The notes under the pieces: model-generated
What the model saw: only the letters and a program-made list of their open reading frames with translations
Told to the model about the DNA's origin: nothing
The model's database searches: none
Made by a program: the position numbers and the translations under genes
Assembly: GCA_001898225.1 (NCBI GenBank)
Contig: MKTJ01000083.1
Coordinates: 1-36,189, forward strand
Length of the DNA: 36,189 bases
Direction of reading: 5' to 3'
DNA from: Chloroflexi bacterium 54-19
GTDB lineage: Bacteria > Chloroflexota > Chloroflexia > Chloroheliales > Chloroheliaceae
Shown: piece by piece, positions 8,953 to 16,741 of the stretch
How positions within the stretch are numbered: position 1 is the stretch's first letter
How the letters are laid out: each line of letters begins with the position of its first letter

Positions 8953-9040
8953 CAGAAAATTATTTTCTGTTTTTGCTAAATGTATTGACTGGCCGTTTCA
9001 AATTTGCTATTTTAATGCAAGATAGAAACACTTCTTTCTA
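8953..9040 (+). promoter_or_regulatory. Promoter of the sugar transporter operon with flanking operators
   Basis: TTGACT (8985-8990) and TATTTT (9008-9013) are separated by 17 nt. A perfect palindrome CAGAAAATTATTTTCTG (8953-8969) sits just upstream of the -35. A second, TAGAAA-N6-TTTCTA (9023-9040), sits near the expected transcription start. Two operators flanking a promoter are typical of LacI-family control. An AATTTTCTA half-site also occurs at 9052-9060. Confidence 0.7.
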
Positions 9041-9132
9041 ACGCATACAATAATTTTCTAAGATACCCATAGAAATGTGTACGGTCGGCCAGCATGATGC
9101 TATTGCCGGTTTATTAACCATAGGGGGTTAAG

Positions 9133-10167
9133 TTGAAGAATTTTCGTACTCAAAATGGGGGTCGGAATGCCACCGCCCTGGACCGAACTAACTTAATTTC
9201 CAGCCAGACATTTTCTGAACAAGCCAATTCACCTTCCTTATCATTTCCGGCCCGGCTCAACCGCTGGCGGCGACGCAACGCTACCTTACTCTTGATGGCA
9301 TTACCGGCTGTGCTGCTGCTCTTTGTATTTGCCTATTTGCCCATGATCGGGATTGTAGTGGCCTTTAAGGACTACCGGGCCGCTAAGGGGATTTTCGATA
9401 GTGACTGGATTGGTTTCAAAAACTTTGAGTTTCTTTTCGGCTCCGGCGATGCCTTGAAAATTATCTTCAATACGCTTTTTCTAAACGCCCTATTTATCGT
9501 AACCATGACCATTGCGGCCCTGGGTATCGCCATTTTAATGAATGAAATTCGTGAACACTCCAAGTGGCTAACCAACTTCTATCAATCGGCTTTGCTGCTG
9601 CCGCATTTCATCTCGTACGTAATCGTAAGCTATTTCGTCTTTGCCTTCCTGAATTCGGATAACGGTATGGTTAACCACGTGATTACGGCGGCCGGCGGTG
9701 AGCCGGTGAGCTGGTATACCTCGCCGCAGTACTGGCCTACGATTTTGACCAGTGTCAATTTGTGGAAGCACGCCGGGTTCAACAGCATCATTTATCTTTC
9801 GGGTATCCTGGCGATCAACCCTGACTATTATGAAGCGGCCCGCATTGACGGAGCCAACAAATGGCAACAGATTAAAGGTATCACCTTGCCACTGCTCACT
9901 CCGCTGGTAATTATTACGACCCTGCTAGCGATTGGCCGCATTTTCTACGCCGATTTCGGCCTGTTTTTCCAGGTGCCACGCGACAACAGCTTGCTTTATT
10001 CGACCACCGATGTGATCGACACCTACGTCTTCCGGGCCTTGCGGGTGACGGGTGATGTCGGACAAGCCGCGGCAGCCGGTTTCTTTCAAGCAGTCGTTGG
10101 TTTTCTGCTGGTGCTGGCGGCCAACTGGGCCGTCCGCCGGGTGGATAAAGAAAAGTCGCTGTTTTAG
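9133..10167 (+). CDS. ABC sugar transporter permease, LplB type
   Basis: A 344-residue inner-membrane permease of the carbohydrate-uptake (CUT1) class, closest in pattern to LplB/YtcP-family proteins (ALPAVLLLFVFAYLPMIGIVVAFKDYR near the N-terminus). Six membrane segments are expected after a polar leader of about 50 residues. The EAA loop that contacts the ATPase is visible as YYEAARIDGANKWQQIKGI. The TTG start at 9133 follows AGGGGG by about five bases, so it is a good start despite the rare codon. The next permease starts 16 bases after the stop. No ATPase gene lies in this operon, so a shared MsmX-like ATPase elsewhere must energise it, as is common for this class. Confidence 0.92.
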   Translation: MKNFRTQNGGRNATALDRTNLISSQTFSEQANSPSLSFPARLNRWRRRNATLLLMALPAVLLLFVFAYLPMIGIVVAFKDYRAAKGIFDSDWIGFKNFEFLFGSGDALKIIFNTLFLNALFIVTMTIAALGIAILMNEIREHSKWLTNFYQSALLLPHFISYVIVSYFVFAFLNSDNGMVNHVITAAGGEPVSWYTSPQYWPTILTSVNLWKHAGFNSIIYLSGILAINPDYYEAARIDGANKWQQIKGITLPLLTPLVIITTLLAIGRIFYADFGLFFQVPRDNSLLYSTTDVIDTYVFRALRVTGDVGQAAAAGFFQAVVGFLLVLAANWAVRRVDKEKSLF

Positions 10168-10183
10168 GCCAGGAGAAATCAAG

Positions 10184-11089
10184 ATGTTGAAAAATGTAAG
10201 TTTAACGCTGCCCCAAAACTACCAGCACCGGGCCACCATTGGTAAAATATTGGTCCACCTGCTGTTACTGGCCTTTAGTATTGTAGCCCTTATTCCCTTT
10301 GTAATGCTGTTAGCAGGTTCGTTTTCAAGCGAGAATGCCATTGCAACAAAGGGATACAGCTTGCTGCCGCAGGACGCGAGTTTCCAGGCCTACCAGTTCA
10401 TCCTGGCCGACCCGGCTCAGATTTTTAATTCCTATTTTATTACCATCACGGTCACCCTCGGTGGCGGGTCCGGGGGTCTGCTGGTAATGTCGCTGTTGGC
10501 TTACGCTCTTTCTCGCAAAGACTTCGCCCTGCACAAGCTGCTGGCCTTCTATGTCTTCTTCACGATGCTGTTCAATGGCGGCCTCGTGCCCTGGTATATC
10601 CTGATTACCCAGTACCTGCATCTCAAGGATAATATCCTGGCGCTCATTTTGCCGACGATGGTGGTGCCGTGGTTCGTCCTCTTGCTGCGGACCTACTTTT
10701 CGGGCCTACCGAGCGAGCTTATCGAGGCTGCCAAGATTGACGGGGCCGGTGAGTGGCGCATTTTCTTCAAGGTGGTAGTGCCCCTCTCGACCCCGGCCCT
10801 GGCGACGGTCGGACTTTTCCTGGTCCTCAATTACTGGAACGATTGGTGGCTGGCCCTCTTATTCATAGATGATAAAAAGCTGGTGCCGCTGCAGTACCTA
10901 CTTTACACCATTCAGTCAAACATCGACGCTCTTTCGACCGACCCGAACCTGGTTTCAGGCGGTCCCATCCCGGCCATCACGGTGCGGCTGGCGATGGCGG
11001 TGCTGGCAATTGGTCCGATCATTTTCGCCTTCCTATTCGCCCAGAAATATTTCGTGCGGGGCGTCACCCTTGGCGGGGTCAAGGAATAG
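10184..11089 (+). CDS. ABC sugar transporter permease, YtcP/AraQ type
   Basis: A 301-residue second permease of the same transporter. The start is ATG at 10184, preceded by AGGAG at 10171-10175. A longer frame open further upstream overlaps the first permease and is not supported by a ribosome site. Six membrane segments are expected. The EAA loop reads LIEAAKIDGAGEWRIFFKV, and the protein ends with the family-typical YFVRGVTLGGVKE. It would form a heterodimer with the preceding permease. Confidence 0.92.
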   Translation: MLKNVSLTLPQNYQHRATIGKILVHLLLLAFSIVALIPFVMLLAGSFSSENAIATKGYSLLPQDASFQAYQFILADPAQIFNSYFITITVTLGGGSGGLLVMSLLAYALSRKDFALHKLLAFYVFFTMLFNGGLVPWYILITQYLHLKDNILALILPTMVVPWFVLLLRTYFSGLPSELIEAAKIDGAGEWRIFFKVVVPLSTPALATVGLFLVLNYWNDWWLALLFIDDKKLVPLQYLLYTIQSNIDALSTDPNLVSGGPIPAITVRLAMAVLAIGPIIFAFLFAQKYFVRGVTLGGVKE

Positions 11090-11144
11090 ACTTTCAATAG
11101 TGGTACGTCGAACTCAATTAGTTATTCTCAGGAGGAAAGATTTA

Positions 11145-12776
11145 ATGAGCAAAGAAGCTAACAATAGCCGCAATTACAGCCGCCGCCACTTTCTCAAACT
11201 GGCATCAACCGGCGCGGTAGCCCTTACGGCCGGTGGCGCAATCCTGGCGGCTTGCGGTGACAACACCGCAACCCCGGCGACCGGTACTACTGCCGTGACA
11301 TCGTCCACGACGGTGGCAGGTGCCGCTACCACTGCGACCGGCACCGGCGCAGTGACAACCGTTGCGGCCTCAAATGTCGCCCCGGCCGAAGTTATTTTGA
11401 CTTATCGGGCCTTACCGCAGAAGGATACCCAGGCGGTGCAAGATGCCCTGAACACGCTGCTCAAGACCAAACAGCCAGGCACGACCGTCAAACTCAACCC
11501 GATTGACCCGGCTACCTACGAACAGAAGATTAAACTGGCTTTCGCGGCCAACGAAAAGCTGGACATTCTCTTTACAGCTTCGTGGACCAATAATTTCTGG
11601 ACCAACATCTCCCAGGGCAACTTGATGCCTTTGGACGACCTTTTGAGCAAACATGCGCCCAAACTTTTCGCCAGCATGCCGCAAACCATCTGGAATGGGG
11701 TGAAAGTCGGCGGCAAATATTACGCGGTGCCAAACCAGACTTTGTTCGTGCAGCCCTGGGGTGCGCAAATTCGCAAAGACCTGGCCGACAAATACAAGTT
11801 GGATGTGGCTTCGCTTAAAAAGTTTGAAGACCTCGAACCCTTCCTGACCCAGATCAAAACCAGCGAAACGGGTGTTACCCCGATCTACTCCGACGACCAG
11901 ACCGGCGGTTTCGTTTTCCGCCCGGCTCACGCCGGTTTTGATGCGGTGGTAGATCTGGCCGGTGTTGTTACAAAGTGGGGCGACCCCGAAGTTAAGGTTT
12001 TCAACGAATACGGCACCGACGAGTTCAAACACTTTGCCGAACTGGCCCGCAAGTGGTATCAGGCCGGTTATTACACCAAAGACCCTTTGCCACCGGCTGA
12101 CGCGAATGCCGCTCAACTGGCCGGAAAGTACGCCATGGCCCTGCACCAGACCGGTCCGGATGTGGCACCCGGCCTGAAGGTAAAATACGCCCGCGACTAC
12201 GTGGTAGCCTCATTCTCGCCGCCGATTTACCTGACCACCACCAGTATCGCCTCCAACCTGCTGGCAATTTCACGGACCTCGCCTAACCCCGAACGGGCCA
12301 TGATGTTGCTTGAACTCTTGAACAGCGATGTCGAGGTTTTTAACCTGCTGGCGAAAGGTATCGAGAATAAGCACTGGGTCTGGAGCGACAAGGATAAGAA
12401 AATTATCGGCCAGCCGTCCGGTTTAACTGCAACTTCCAACCCCTACTTCCCGAACACCGATTACCTGTTCGGTAACGTGTTTAATGGCTACTACACCAAT
12501 CCTGATCTAGTGGGCGTATGGGAAAAAGAGCAGGCCATGAACAAGGATGCCCCAGCCTCGACCGCCCTGGGTTTTGCGGCTGATCTGACCAAACTCAGCA
12601 CAGAATCGGCCCAGGTCAACGCGGTCATCAAGCAGTACGGTTACCCCATGATGAAGGGCATCCTTGACCCGGCAACAGGCCTTGCAGAATTCAATTCCAA
12701 ATTGAAAGCGGCCGGACAGGACAAAATCATTGAGGAAGTACAAAATCAGATCAACGCCTGGAAGAAAGCCAAATAG
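11145..12776 (+). CDS. Tat-exported lipoprotein sugar-binding protein, LplA type
   Basis: A 543-residue extracellular solute-binding protein. The start is ATG at 11145, with AGGAGG at 11130-11135; the frame is open further upstream but that part overlaps the permease. A twin-arginine motif (S-R-R-H-F-L-K, residues 12-18) precedes a hydrophobic segment and a lipobox LAAC with the lipidated Cys at 37, so export should be folded and membrane-anchored. An Ala/Thr/Val-rich linker spans about 40-80. The mature part has the LplA/DUF3502-like two-lobe binding-protein pattern (KLDILFTASWTNNFW, MPLDDLLSKHAPKL). With the two permeases it completes a CUT1-type uptake system. The ligand is probably an oligosaccharide; its identity is unknown. 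Confidence 0.92.
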   Translation: MSKEANNSRNYSRRHFLKLASTGAVALTAGGAILAACGDNTATPATGTTAVTSSTTVAGAATTATGTGAVTTVAASNVAPAEVILTYRALPQKDTQAVQDALNTLLKTKQPGTTVKLNPIDPATYEQKIKLAFAANEKLDILFTASWTNNFWTNISQGNLMPLDDLLSKHAPKLFASMPQTIWNGVKVGGKYYAVPNQTLFVQPWGAQIRKDLADKYKLDVASLKKFEDLEPFLTQIKTSETGVTPIYSDDQTGGFVFRPAHAGFDAVVDLAGVVTKWGDPEVKVFNEYGTDEFKHFAELARKWYQAGYYTKDPLPPADANAAQLAGKYAMALHQTGPDVAPGLKVKYARDYVVASFSPPIYLTTTSIASNLLAISRTSPNPERAMMLLELLNSDVEVFNLLAKGIENKHWVWSDKDKKIIGQPSGLTATSNPYFPNTDYLFGNVFNGYYTNPDLVGVWEKEQAMNKDAPASTALGFAADLTKLSTESAQVNAVIKQYGYPMMKGILDPATGLAEFNSKLKAAGQDKIIEEVQNQINAWKKAK

Positions 12777-12824
12777 ACCCATGCTTGAAAGGGAATCGTC
12801 CTTCTAAACTTGGGTGATTTAACA

Positions 12825-12854
12825 GCAGGCGGGTTGTAAGAAAAATCCGCCTGC
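12825..12854. repeat. Intercistronic hairpin
   Basis: GCAGGCGG (12825-12832) pairs with CCGCCTGC (12847-12854) across a 14-nt loop, between the binding-protein gene and the aldo/keto reductase. There is no U-tract, so it is more likely an mRNA-stabilising or partial attenuating structure than a full terminator. A half-operator TAGAAAATTAT follows at 12882-12892. Confidence 0.5.
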
Positions 12855-12981
12855 GCTAACCAGGATGTTTTAAGCCAATAATAGAAAATTATAAGCCAGA
12901 ATAAAACTAACCACTTGTAGGCTGTGGTAGAAATATTGAATTTCAATAAACTATCCCTCACAAGCAGAAAAAGAAATTTAG

Positions 12982-13959
12982 GTGAAACCCTTGCAAACAA
13001 TCAATGTTCCAAAAGTTCAGATTGGCAAAACAGGTCTGAAAATTTCTACTATGGGTGTGGGAACCAGCTTCCTGGCCCGGCCAAATGTGCCCGTACCGGA
13101 AGCCGAAGCCCTGGAAACGGTCGAATATGCGCTTACAAGGGGCATTAACTTTTTCGATACCGCTCCGCTTTATGGGTCGGGCAACGCCGAACGACGGCTT
13201 GGCAAAGCCCTGGCCGGAGTACCGCGCGACAGCTTTGTGATCGAAACCAAAGTCGGGCGGTTGGTGCAACCTGACGGCAGCATGGTCTTCGATTACTCCA
13301 AAGATGGCATCCGGCGCAGCCTGGAAGAAAGTCTTACCCGGCTCAAAATGGACCGGGTAGATATTGTGTTGCTCCACGACCCGGACGGCTTCTTCAGCGA
13401 ACCGCAACAAGCCCTGGAACTTTACCCTATACTGGCCGAGTGGCGTAGCCAGGGGATGGTAAAAGCTATCGGGGCGGGAATGAACCAGTGGATGTGGCTG
13501 GCCGAGTTTGCTCACAGGGCCCACTTTGACTGCTTCTTGCTGGCCGGACGCTACACCCTGCTTAACCAGGAACCGGCCAAAGAATTTCTACCGCTCTGCC
13601 AGGACAAAGGCATCAGTGTGTTTGTGGGCGGAGTCTATAATACCGGCATCCTGGCGACGGGTCCGGTACCGGGTGCTTTTTATGAATATCAATCGGCTCC
13701 CGAAGAAATAAAAGAGCAAGTCCGCCGCATTGAGGCGATTTGCCGTCGCTATAAAGTGCCGCTTAGCGTGGCCGCCCTGCAACTCCCGGCGGCGCACTCG
13801 GCCGTAACCTCCTTGATCGTAGGAGCCAAGAACCCCCGTGAGATCGAAGATAACTTGCAAAAAATTGATCAACCTGTGCCGGTTGAGTTGTGGGAAGATT
13901 TGCAGAAGGCCGGAGTATTGGATAATAGTGTTCCAGTACCCATCCCGCTGAAACCCTGA
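12982..13959 (+). CDS. Aldo/keto reductase (aldose dehydrogenase-like)
   Basis: A 325-residue AKR-superfamily enzyme of the D-threo-aldose 1-dehydrogenase / L-fucose dehydrogenase-like group. The catalytic tetrad is complete: Asp59 (FFDTAPLYG), Tyr64, Lys90 (VIETKVG) and His132 (VLLHDPD). The cofactor end shows LIVGAKNPREIEDNL, a variant of the usual phosphate-binding region. The GTG start lacks a strong ribosome site. An in-frame upstream extension was not found. Placed after the transporter under the same LacI regulator, it probably oxidises an imported aldose to the lactone, feeding a non-phosphorylative route. The exact sugar is inferred only by family. Confidence 0.88.
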   Translation: MKPLQTINVPKVQIGKTGLKISTMGVGTSFLARPNVPVPEAEALETVEYALTRGINFFDTAPLYGSGNAERRLGKALAGVPRDSFVIETKVGRLVQPDGSMVFDYSKDGIRRSLEESLTRLKMDRVDIVLLHDPDGFFSEPQQALELYPILAEWRSQGMVKAIGAGMNQWMWLAEFAHRAHFDCFLLAGRYTLLNQEPAKEFLPLCQDKGISVFVGGVYNTGILATGPVPGAFYEYQSAPEEIKEQVRRIEAICRRYKVPLSVAALQLPAAHSAVTSLIVGAKNPREIEDNLQKIDQPVPVELWEDLQKAGVLDNSVPVPIPLKP

Positions 13960-14013
13960 AAGCCGTTGCTTGGTTAGCTCAAACAATTGGAGTAGGCTCT
14001 AAAGGGGCGACCG

Positions 14014-14425
14014 CTACAATCTTTCGCCTGGAATAACCCGTTCGTATCGGTTAAAGATCTTTCTAATTCGCCTGGTAGTAACAAGAGGTTTGACGTTATT
14101 GTTGGTTAAAACCTTATGGATAGTCCCACGAGAAAGGGAGCAATCATATTCTCTTTTTAGCTCATTTTGAATCCGCCCTGTGCCGAGCCTTCGCTTTGTC
14201 AGCTCAATATCCATTGCTCGTGCTGGTAAGTGACTTTCCTTTTCGGAATGACACCGGCAGGTGAGTAAGGCTTTTGAGACCTTCTTCTCCGAACTTTCGA
14301 TACCTGCGGAGCCATTTTTCCAGGGTTGGTCTGGAAACGCCGCATCTGCGGCAAACAAGTTCAGCGTCAAGGGTTTCTTCATATAGTTTAACCCATCGTA
14401 ATCGGATTTTCTCTTCTGATTGCAT
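14014..14425 (-). pseudogene. Frameshifted, truncated IS481-like transposase
   Basis: On the minus strand, two overlapping frames encode consecutive parts of one transposase. The first, starting at 14425, carries a helix-turn-helix (LVCRRCGVSRPTLEKWLRRYR) up to about 14240. The second, in another frame, continues with RLGTGRIQNELKREY, TIHKVL and YERVIPGERL, which in intact IS481 relatives leads into the DDE core. A TAG stop at 14014-14016 stands where a Gln/Val-rich catalytic start is expected, and nothing recognisable follows. At least one frameshift and loss of the whole catalytic domain make it non-functional. Confidence 0.75.
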
Positions 14426-14554
14426 TTAATCATTATACAACACGATTACTAAACGAACTATACGATCCCCACAGGTCAGCATTTGGTCGGGCTTCCTTCC
14501 AGTTATTACGGACAAGGATTTTATTGGCTTAATCGGGGTAAGTAAAACCCTTAC

Positions 14555-15294
14555 GTAGGGTAAGGGCCGAGCGCCTTAGCCTATTGCTAGGCCAGGTTTC
14601 TCTGCCCTCCCCTCCGAACGCAACGGACCCGTTTCCGGGTATTACGCTCTCCAACTTCCCCTCAAAGTAAGCCTAACCAGCTTTCCTTGAGTGCCATAGT
14701 TTTAGATTCGACTAACGCACTATGTGCTACTCCTCTAATTTTACGGCTGGGAAATCTGCGAGACTTCGCCCTATACGTGCCGTTAACACGCTCCTTGGGC
14801 AGTTCGTGACGCTGCCGACTACTATTCTCGCTCCGCAGTCTGGTCTAATATTCAGATTTCTTACAAACCATAGCCTCTATTTCTAAAGGCATTTAGCCTC
14901 GGACTTTCCCCGTTTAGACTTTAGTACAGTTACGCTCGATTTAGCTGGCCTTTTCAAACCTTTATCCTCCGACGGAGGTTGCGTGGGGTCGGTAGGTATT
15001 AAGCTGCTTAGTGAATTCAGCTTAATCCACCCCAGAACGAGTATCGCCCGCTGCTCGCCCGCTGCGCTTTATCCCGCTCGGTTTTGGGCTTCAAACAATC
15101 CAGTCTTCAGCATGTCGAACTTGCTCTGAGAAACTCGCCGGTTTACGGGAACCCTTGATCTACCTTTTTGCGTCATACTATGGTCCCAACTTCTCTTTCG
15201 AGAAGCCGGTAAGACGTTGAGCACATCCTTTACCTACAAGGATGAGGTGATTTGATTTCCTCCTGTTACTAAAGCCCTTTTACGGGCGTGCCAC
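14555..15294 (-). ncRNA. ORF-less group II intron RNA
   Basis: The minus strand holds a 740-nt structured RNA with group II hallmarks. Domain V is at 14616-14649. It is exactly 34 nt, with GAGC at its 5' end (AGC catalytic triad), a GAAA tetraloop closing an ACCCG/CGGGU stem, a CC-G bulge opposite, and a closing GUUC. Domain VI follows, with GGCCUA-GCAA-UAGGCU and an outer GGGC/GCCC pairing, and the RNA ends in CCCUAC (3' end proposed at 14555). The 5' end is proposed at GUGGC (15294), close to the GUGYG consensus, followed by a CGCCCG-UAAAAGGGC element. No reverse transcriptase frame is present, so splicing or mobility would need a maturase in trans. The 5' boundary is less certain than domain V. 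Confidence 0.75.
14616..14649 (-). ncRNA. Group II intron domain V (catalytic core)
   Basis: A 34-nt hairpin on the minus strand: GAGC, lower stem GUAAU opposite UUGC, a two-base bulge, upper stem ACCCG/CGGGU, GAAA tetraloop, and GUUC at the 3' side. These are the defining elements of the metal-binding active site. It is followed by the GGAGGGGAGG run that commonly links domains V and VI in bacterial introns. Confidence 0.85.
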
Positions 15295-15344
15295 AAAAAT
15301 TTCGTCAGACCCTGAAATTGTCCAAAAAATGCTCTGACCCGAAA
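15295..15344 (-). repeat. Copy A of a 44-bp interspersed repeat, at the intron insertion site
   Basis: The minus-strand sequence of 15301-15344 matches 41 of 44 bases with the plus-strand sequence of 35798-35841. It starts TTTCGGGTC and ends GGGTCTGACGAA. In this copy it is followed by ATTTTT and then the proposed intron start. An internal GTCAGA...TCTGAC pairing makes it hairpin-capable. It replaces the expected continuation of the recombinase gene upstream. Confidence 0.7.
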
Positions 15345-15512
15345 ATCCCGGACGGCGAAATCACGGGCGTTTTCTTCTCTAAATGGGTCGCCATAGCGGA
15401 TAGTAGTTCCTTCATATAAAAAGGAACAAAACTGCTGGACCCTGGTAGTGTAAGTTCGTCAAGTGTTTTGGGAAATGGGTTGGGTTAATAACCAATACTG
15501 GTATTTTTCCAT
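15345..15512 (-). pseudogene. N-terminal remnant of a tyrosine recombinase
   Basis: From ATG at 15512 the minus strand reads MEKYQYWLLTQPISQNT, then a TGA stop, then in the same frame RTYTTRVQQFCSFLYEG, IRYGDPFREENARD and FAVRDF. This matches the SAM-like core-binding domain of XerC/D-type integrases (typically W-L-x-x-Q-P-L-S-x-x-T-R-R-x-Y...A-R-D-x-A-V-R-D-Y). The TGA sits where the second Arg of N-T-R-R-T-Y is expected, a CGA-to-TGA change. The frame then runs into the 44-bp repeat and the group II intron, and no catalytic domain follows. It is a dead fragment. Confidence 0.65.
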
Positions 15513-15771
15513 GGTTTGGACGACTTTCGGGTAAGCGGAAAATGTCATTAAGCACCCCCTTCTTATTATCAGAAGTGGAAAATAATGGTTTAGGCCATGG
15601 AAACGAAGATTATCAGAAGCTAGAAAGGAATATCTGTTGTGAAAAATAGAAGTGAAGGGTTACTGTGTCAAATTCCTAATTAGTGTTGGTATCTAAGCCT
15701 TCCGAAAAAACTTTGCCAAATTAATCTCCTCGGTTATGCCTCGTCTCAGCATTTTAAATTTGTATTCGATT
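15513..15771. other. Gene-free stretch before the deoR-type gene
   Basis: No convincing coding frame, repeat or RNA is visible in these AT-rich 260 bases. With the intron and fragments next to it, they make a 1.4-kb region without any intact gene. Confidence 0.55.
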
Positions 15772-15815
15772 TTGTGGCATGTTAAGAGTTGTGATATTAT
15801 GGTACAATATTGTTA
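15772..15815 (+). promoter_or_regulatory. Promoter and operator-like motif of the DeoR gene
   Basis: TTGTGG (15772-15777) and TATTAT (15795-15800) are separated by 17 nt. AGTTGTGATA (15787-15796) overlaps the -10 and ATTGTTA (15809-15815) follows. The same two words occur in the same order and almost the same spacing at the kinase promoter (16700-16727). The palindrome ACAATATTGT lies at 15804-15813. Confidence 0.6.
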
Positions 15816-15846
15816 AATTACATTTATTTTAACGAGAGATTATTAA

Positions 15847-16623
15847 ATGCTTCCAGAAGAACGCCGACAAAAAATCTTGGAAAATTTAGAAGATGCTAAA
15901 GTAGTTAGCATTCAGGACTTAAGCGATAAACTTAATGTGTCTGAAATGACTATTCGCCGTGACCTTGGCATCCTTGAGGAGGAGCAGCTCCTGAAAAGAA
16001 CTCGTGGAGGCGCTTTAATTACCCAATCCTTCTCCAAAGAGCCGCAATTTGAAATAAAGCTATCTAAGCAAGGTTCGGTAAAGGAAACTTTAGCCCATTA
16101 CGCCGCTACAAAGCTGGTTAATAACGATGAAGTGATAATTCTGGAAGGCGGAACGACCGTTTCCAACATGGCTAAGTTCTTGACACCTTACCGCAATTTA
16201 ACAATTATCACAAATGGCCTGCATACGCTCAACGCTCTCCAGGATTTACTGCCTTATAACACCCTAATTTGCCCTGGGGGTATTCTGCGCGAAAAAGCTC
16301 AAACCTTTGTGGGGCCGATTACAGAGCGCTATTTCCAGGAATTTCATGCTATGAAACTTTTTCTATCAGCTACCGGCTATACCAGGGAATCCGGTTTCAC
16401 TGACCCTAATATGCTGGAAACCCAGTTGAAGCACAAAATGATCCAATCGGCTGCTCAAAAAATCGTGTTGTTCGACTCCAGCAAATTTGGTATTCGTTCG
16501 CTGAGTCCGGCTTTTTCTTTAAGTGATATTAACATTTTGATCACCGATGAGGGTATCCCTCAGGAATTCTTGACCGAATTTGAGGCCAATTCTATAAAAG
16601 TGATAAAGGTTCCTAACATTTAA
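15847..16623 (+). CDS. DeoR-family transcriptional regulator
   Basis: A 258-residue DeoR/GlpR-type sugar repressor. Residues 1-57 form the winged helix-turn-helix (RRQKILENL, VSEMTIRRDLGILEEE, LLKRTRGGA). From about residue 75 comes the sugar-phosphate sensing domain, with the family phosphate-binding patterns ILEGGTTVSNMAKFL, TIITNGLH and VLFDSSKFG. The ATG follows GAGAG by about nine bases. It heads the long catabolic locus and probably senses a phosphorylated sugar made by the adjacent kinase or isomerase. A motif shared between its own promoter and the kinase promoter is the probable operator. Confidence 0.92.
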   Translation: MLPEERRQKILENLEDAKVVSIQDLSDKLNVSEMTIRRDLGILEEEQLLKRTRGGALITQSFSKEPQFEIKLSKQGSVKETLAHYAATKLVNNDEVIILEGGTTVSNMAKFLTPYRNLTIITNGLHTLNALQDLLPYNTLICPGGILREKAQTFVGPITERYFQEFHAMKLFLSATGYTRESGFTDPNMLETQLKHKMIQSAAQKIVLFDSSKFGIRSLSPAFSLSDINILITDEGIPQEFLTEFEANSIKVIKVPNI

Positions 16624-16684
16624 TCCCGATTTGGGTCTTCCCCTCCCCCGGCTTTTACCGAACATTTCCCCATGTTATATATTG

Positions 16685-16727
16685 TTGACAGACGGTAGAA
16701 GTTGTGATAAGATGTGAAAAATTGTTA
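16685..16727 (+). promoter_or_regulatory. Promoter and operator-like motif of the kinase gene
   Basis: A consensus -35 TTGACA (16685-16690) and TAAGAT (16708-16713) have a 17-nt spacer. AGTTGTGATA (16700-16709) overlaps the -10 and ATTGTTA is at 16721-16727, as at the deoR-type promoter. The strong match to sigma-70 consensus, together with the shared motif, suggests a promoter repressed by the DeoR regulator. Confidence 0.7.
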
Positions 16728-16741
16728 GAGGAATTCACACA

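Noticed and set aside
10052..10183. Extended start of the second sugar permease
   Set aside because: The extension overlaps the first permease and lacks a ribosome site, while ATG 10184 has AGGAG at the right distance.
10869..11144. Extended start of the LplA-type binding protein
   Set aside because: The extra residues are an out-of-frame reading of the permease gene. The Tat signal must be N-terminal and ATG 11145 has AGGAGG.
14440..15300. Degenerate ribosomal RNA
   Set aside because: The stretch looked like structured RNA, but its conserved parts match group II intron domains V and VI rather than rRNA motifs.
15301..15345. Continuation of the recombinase protein through RVRAFFGQFQGLTKF
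   Set aside because: This stretch is the 44-bp repeat, which occurs at 35.8 kb without the recombinase part, and it does not match the expected integrase sequence.
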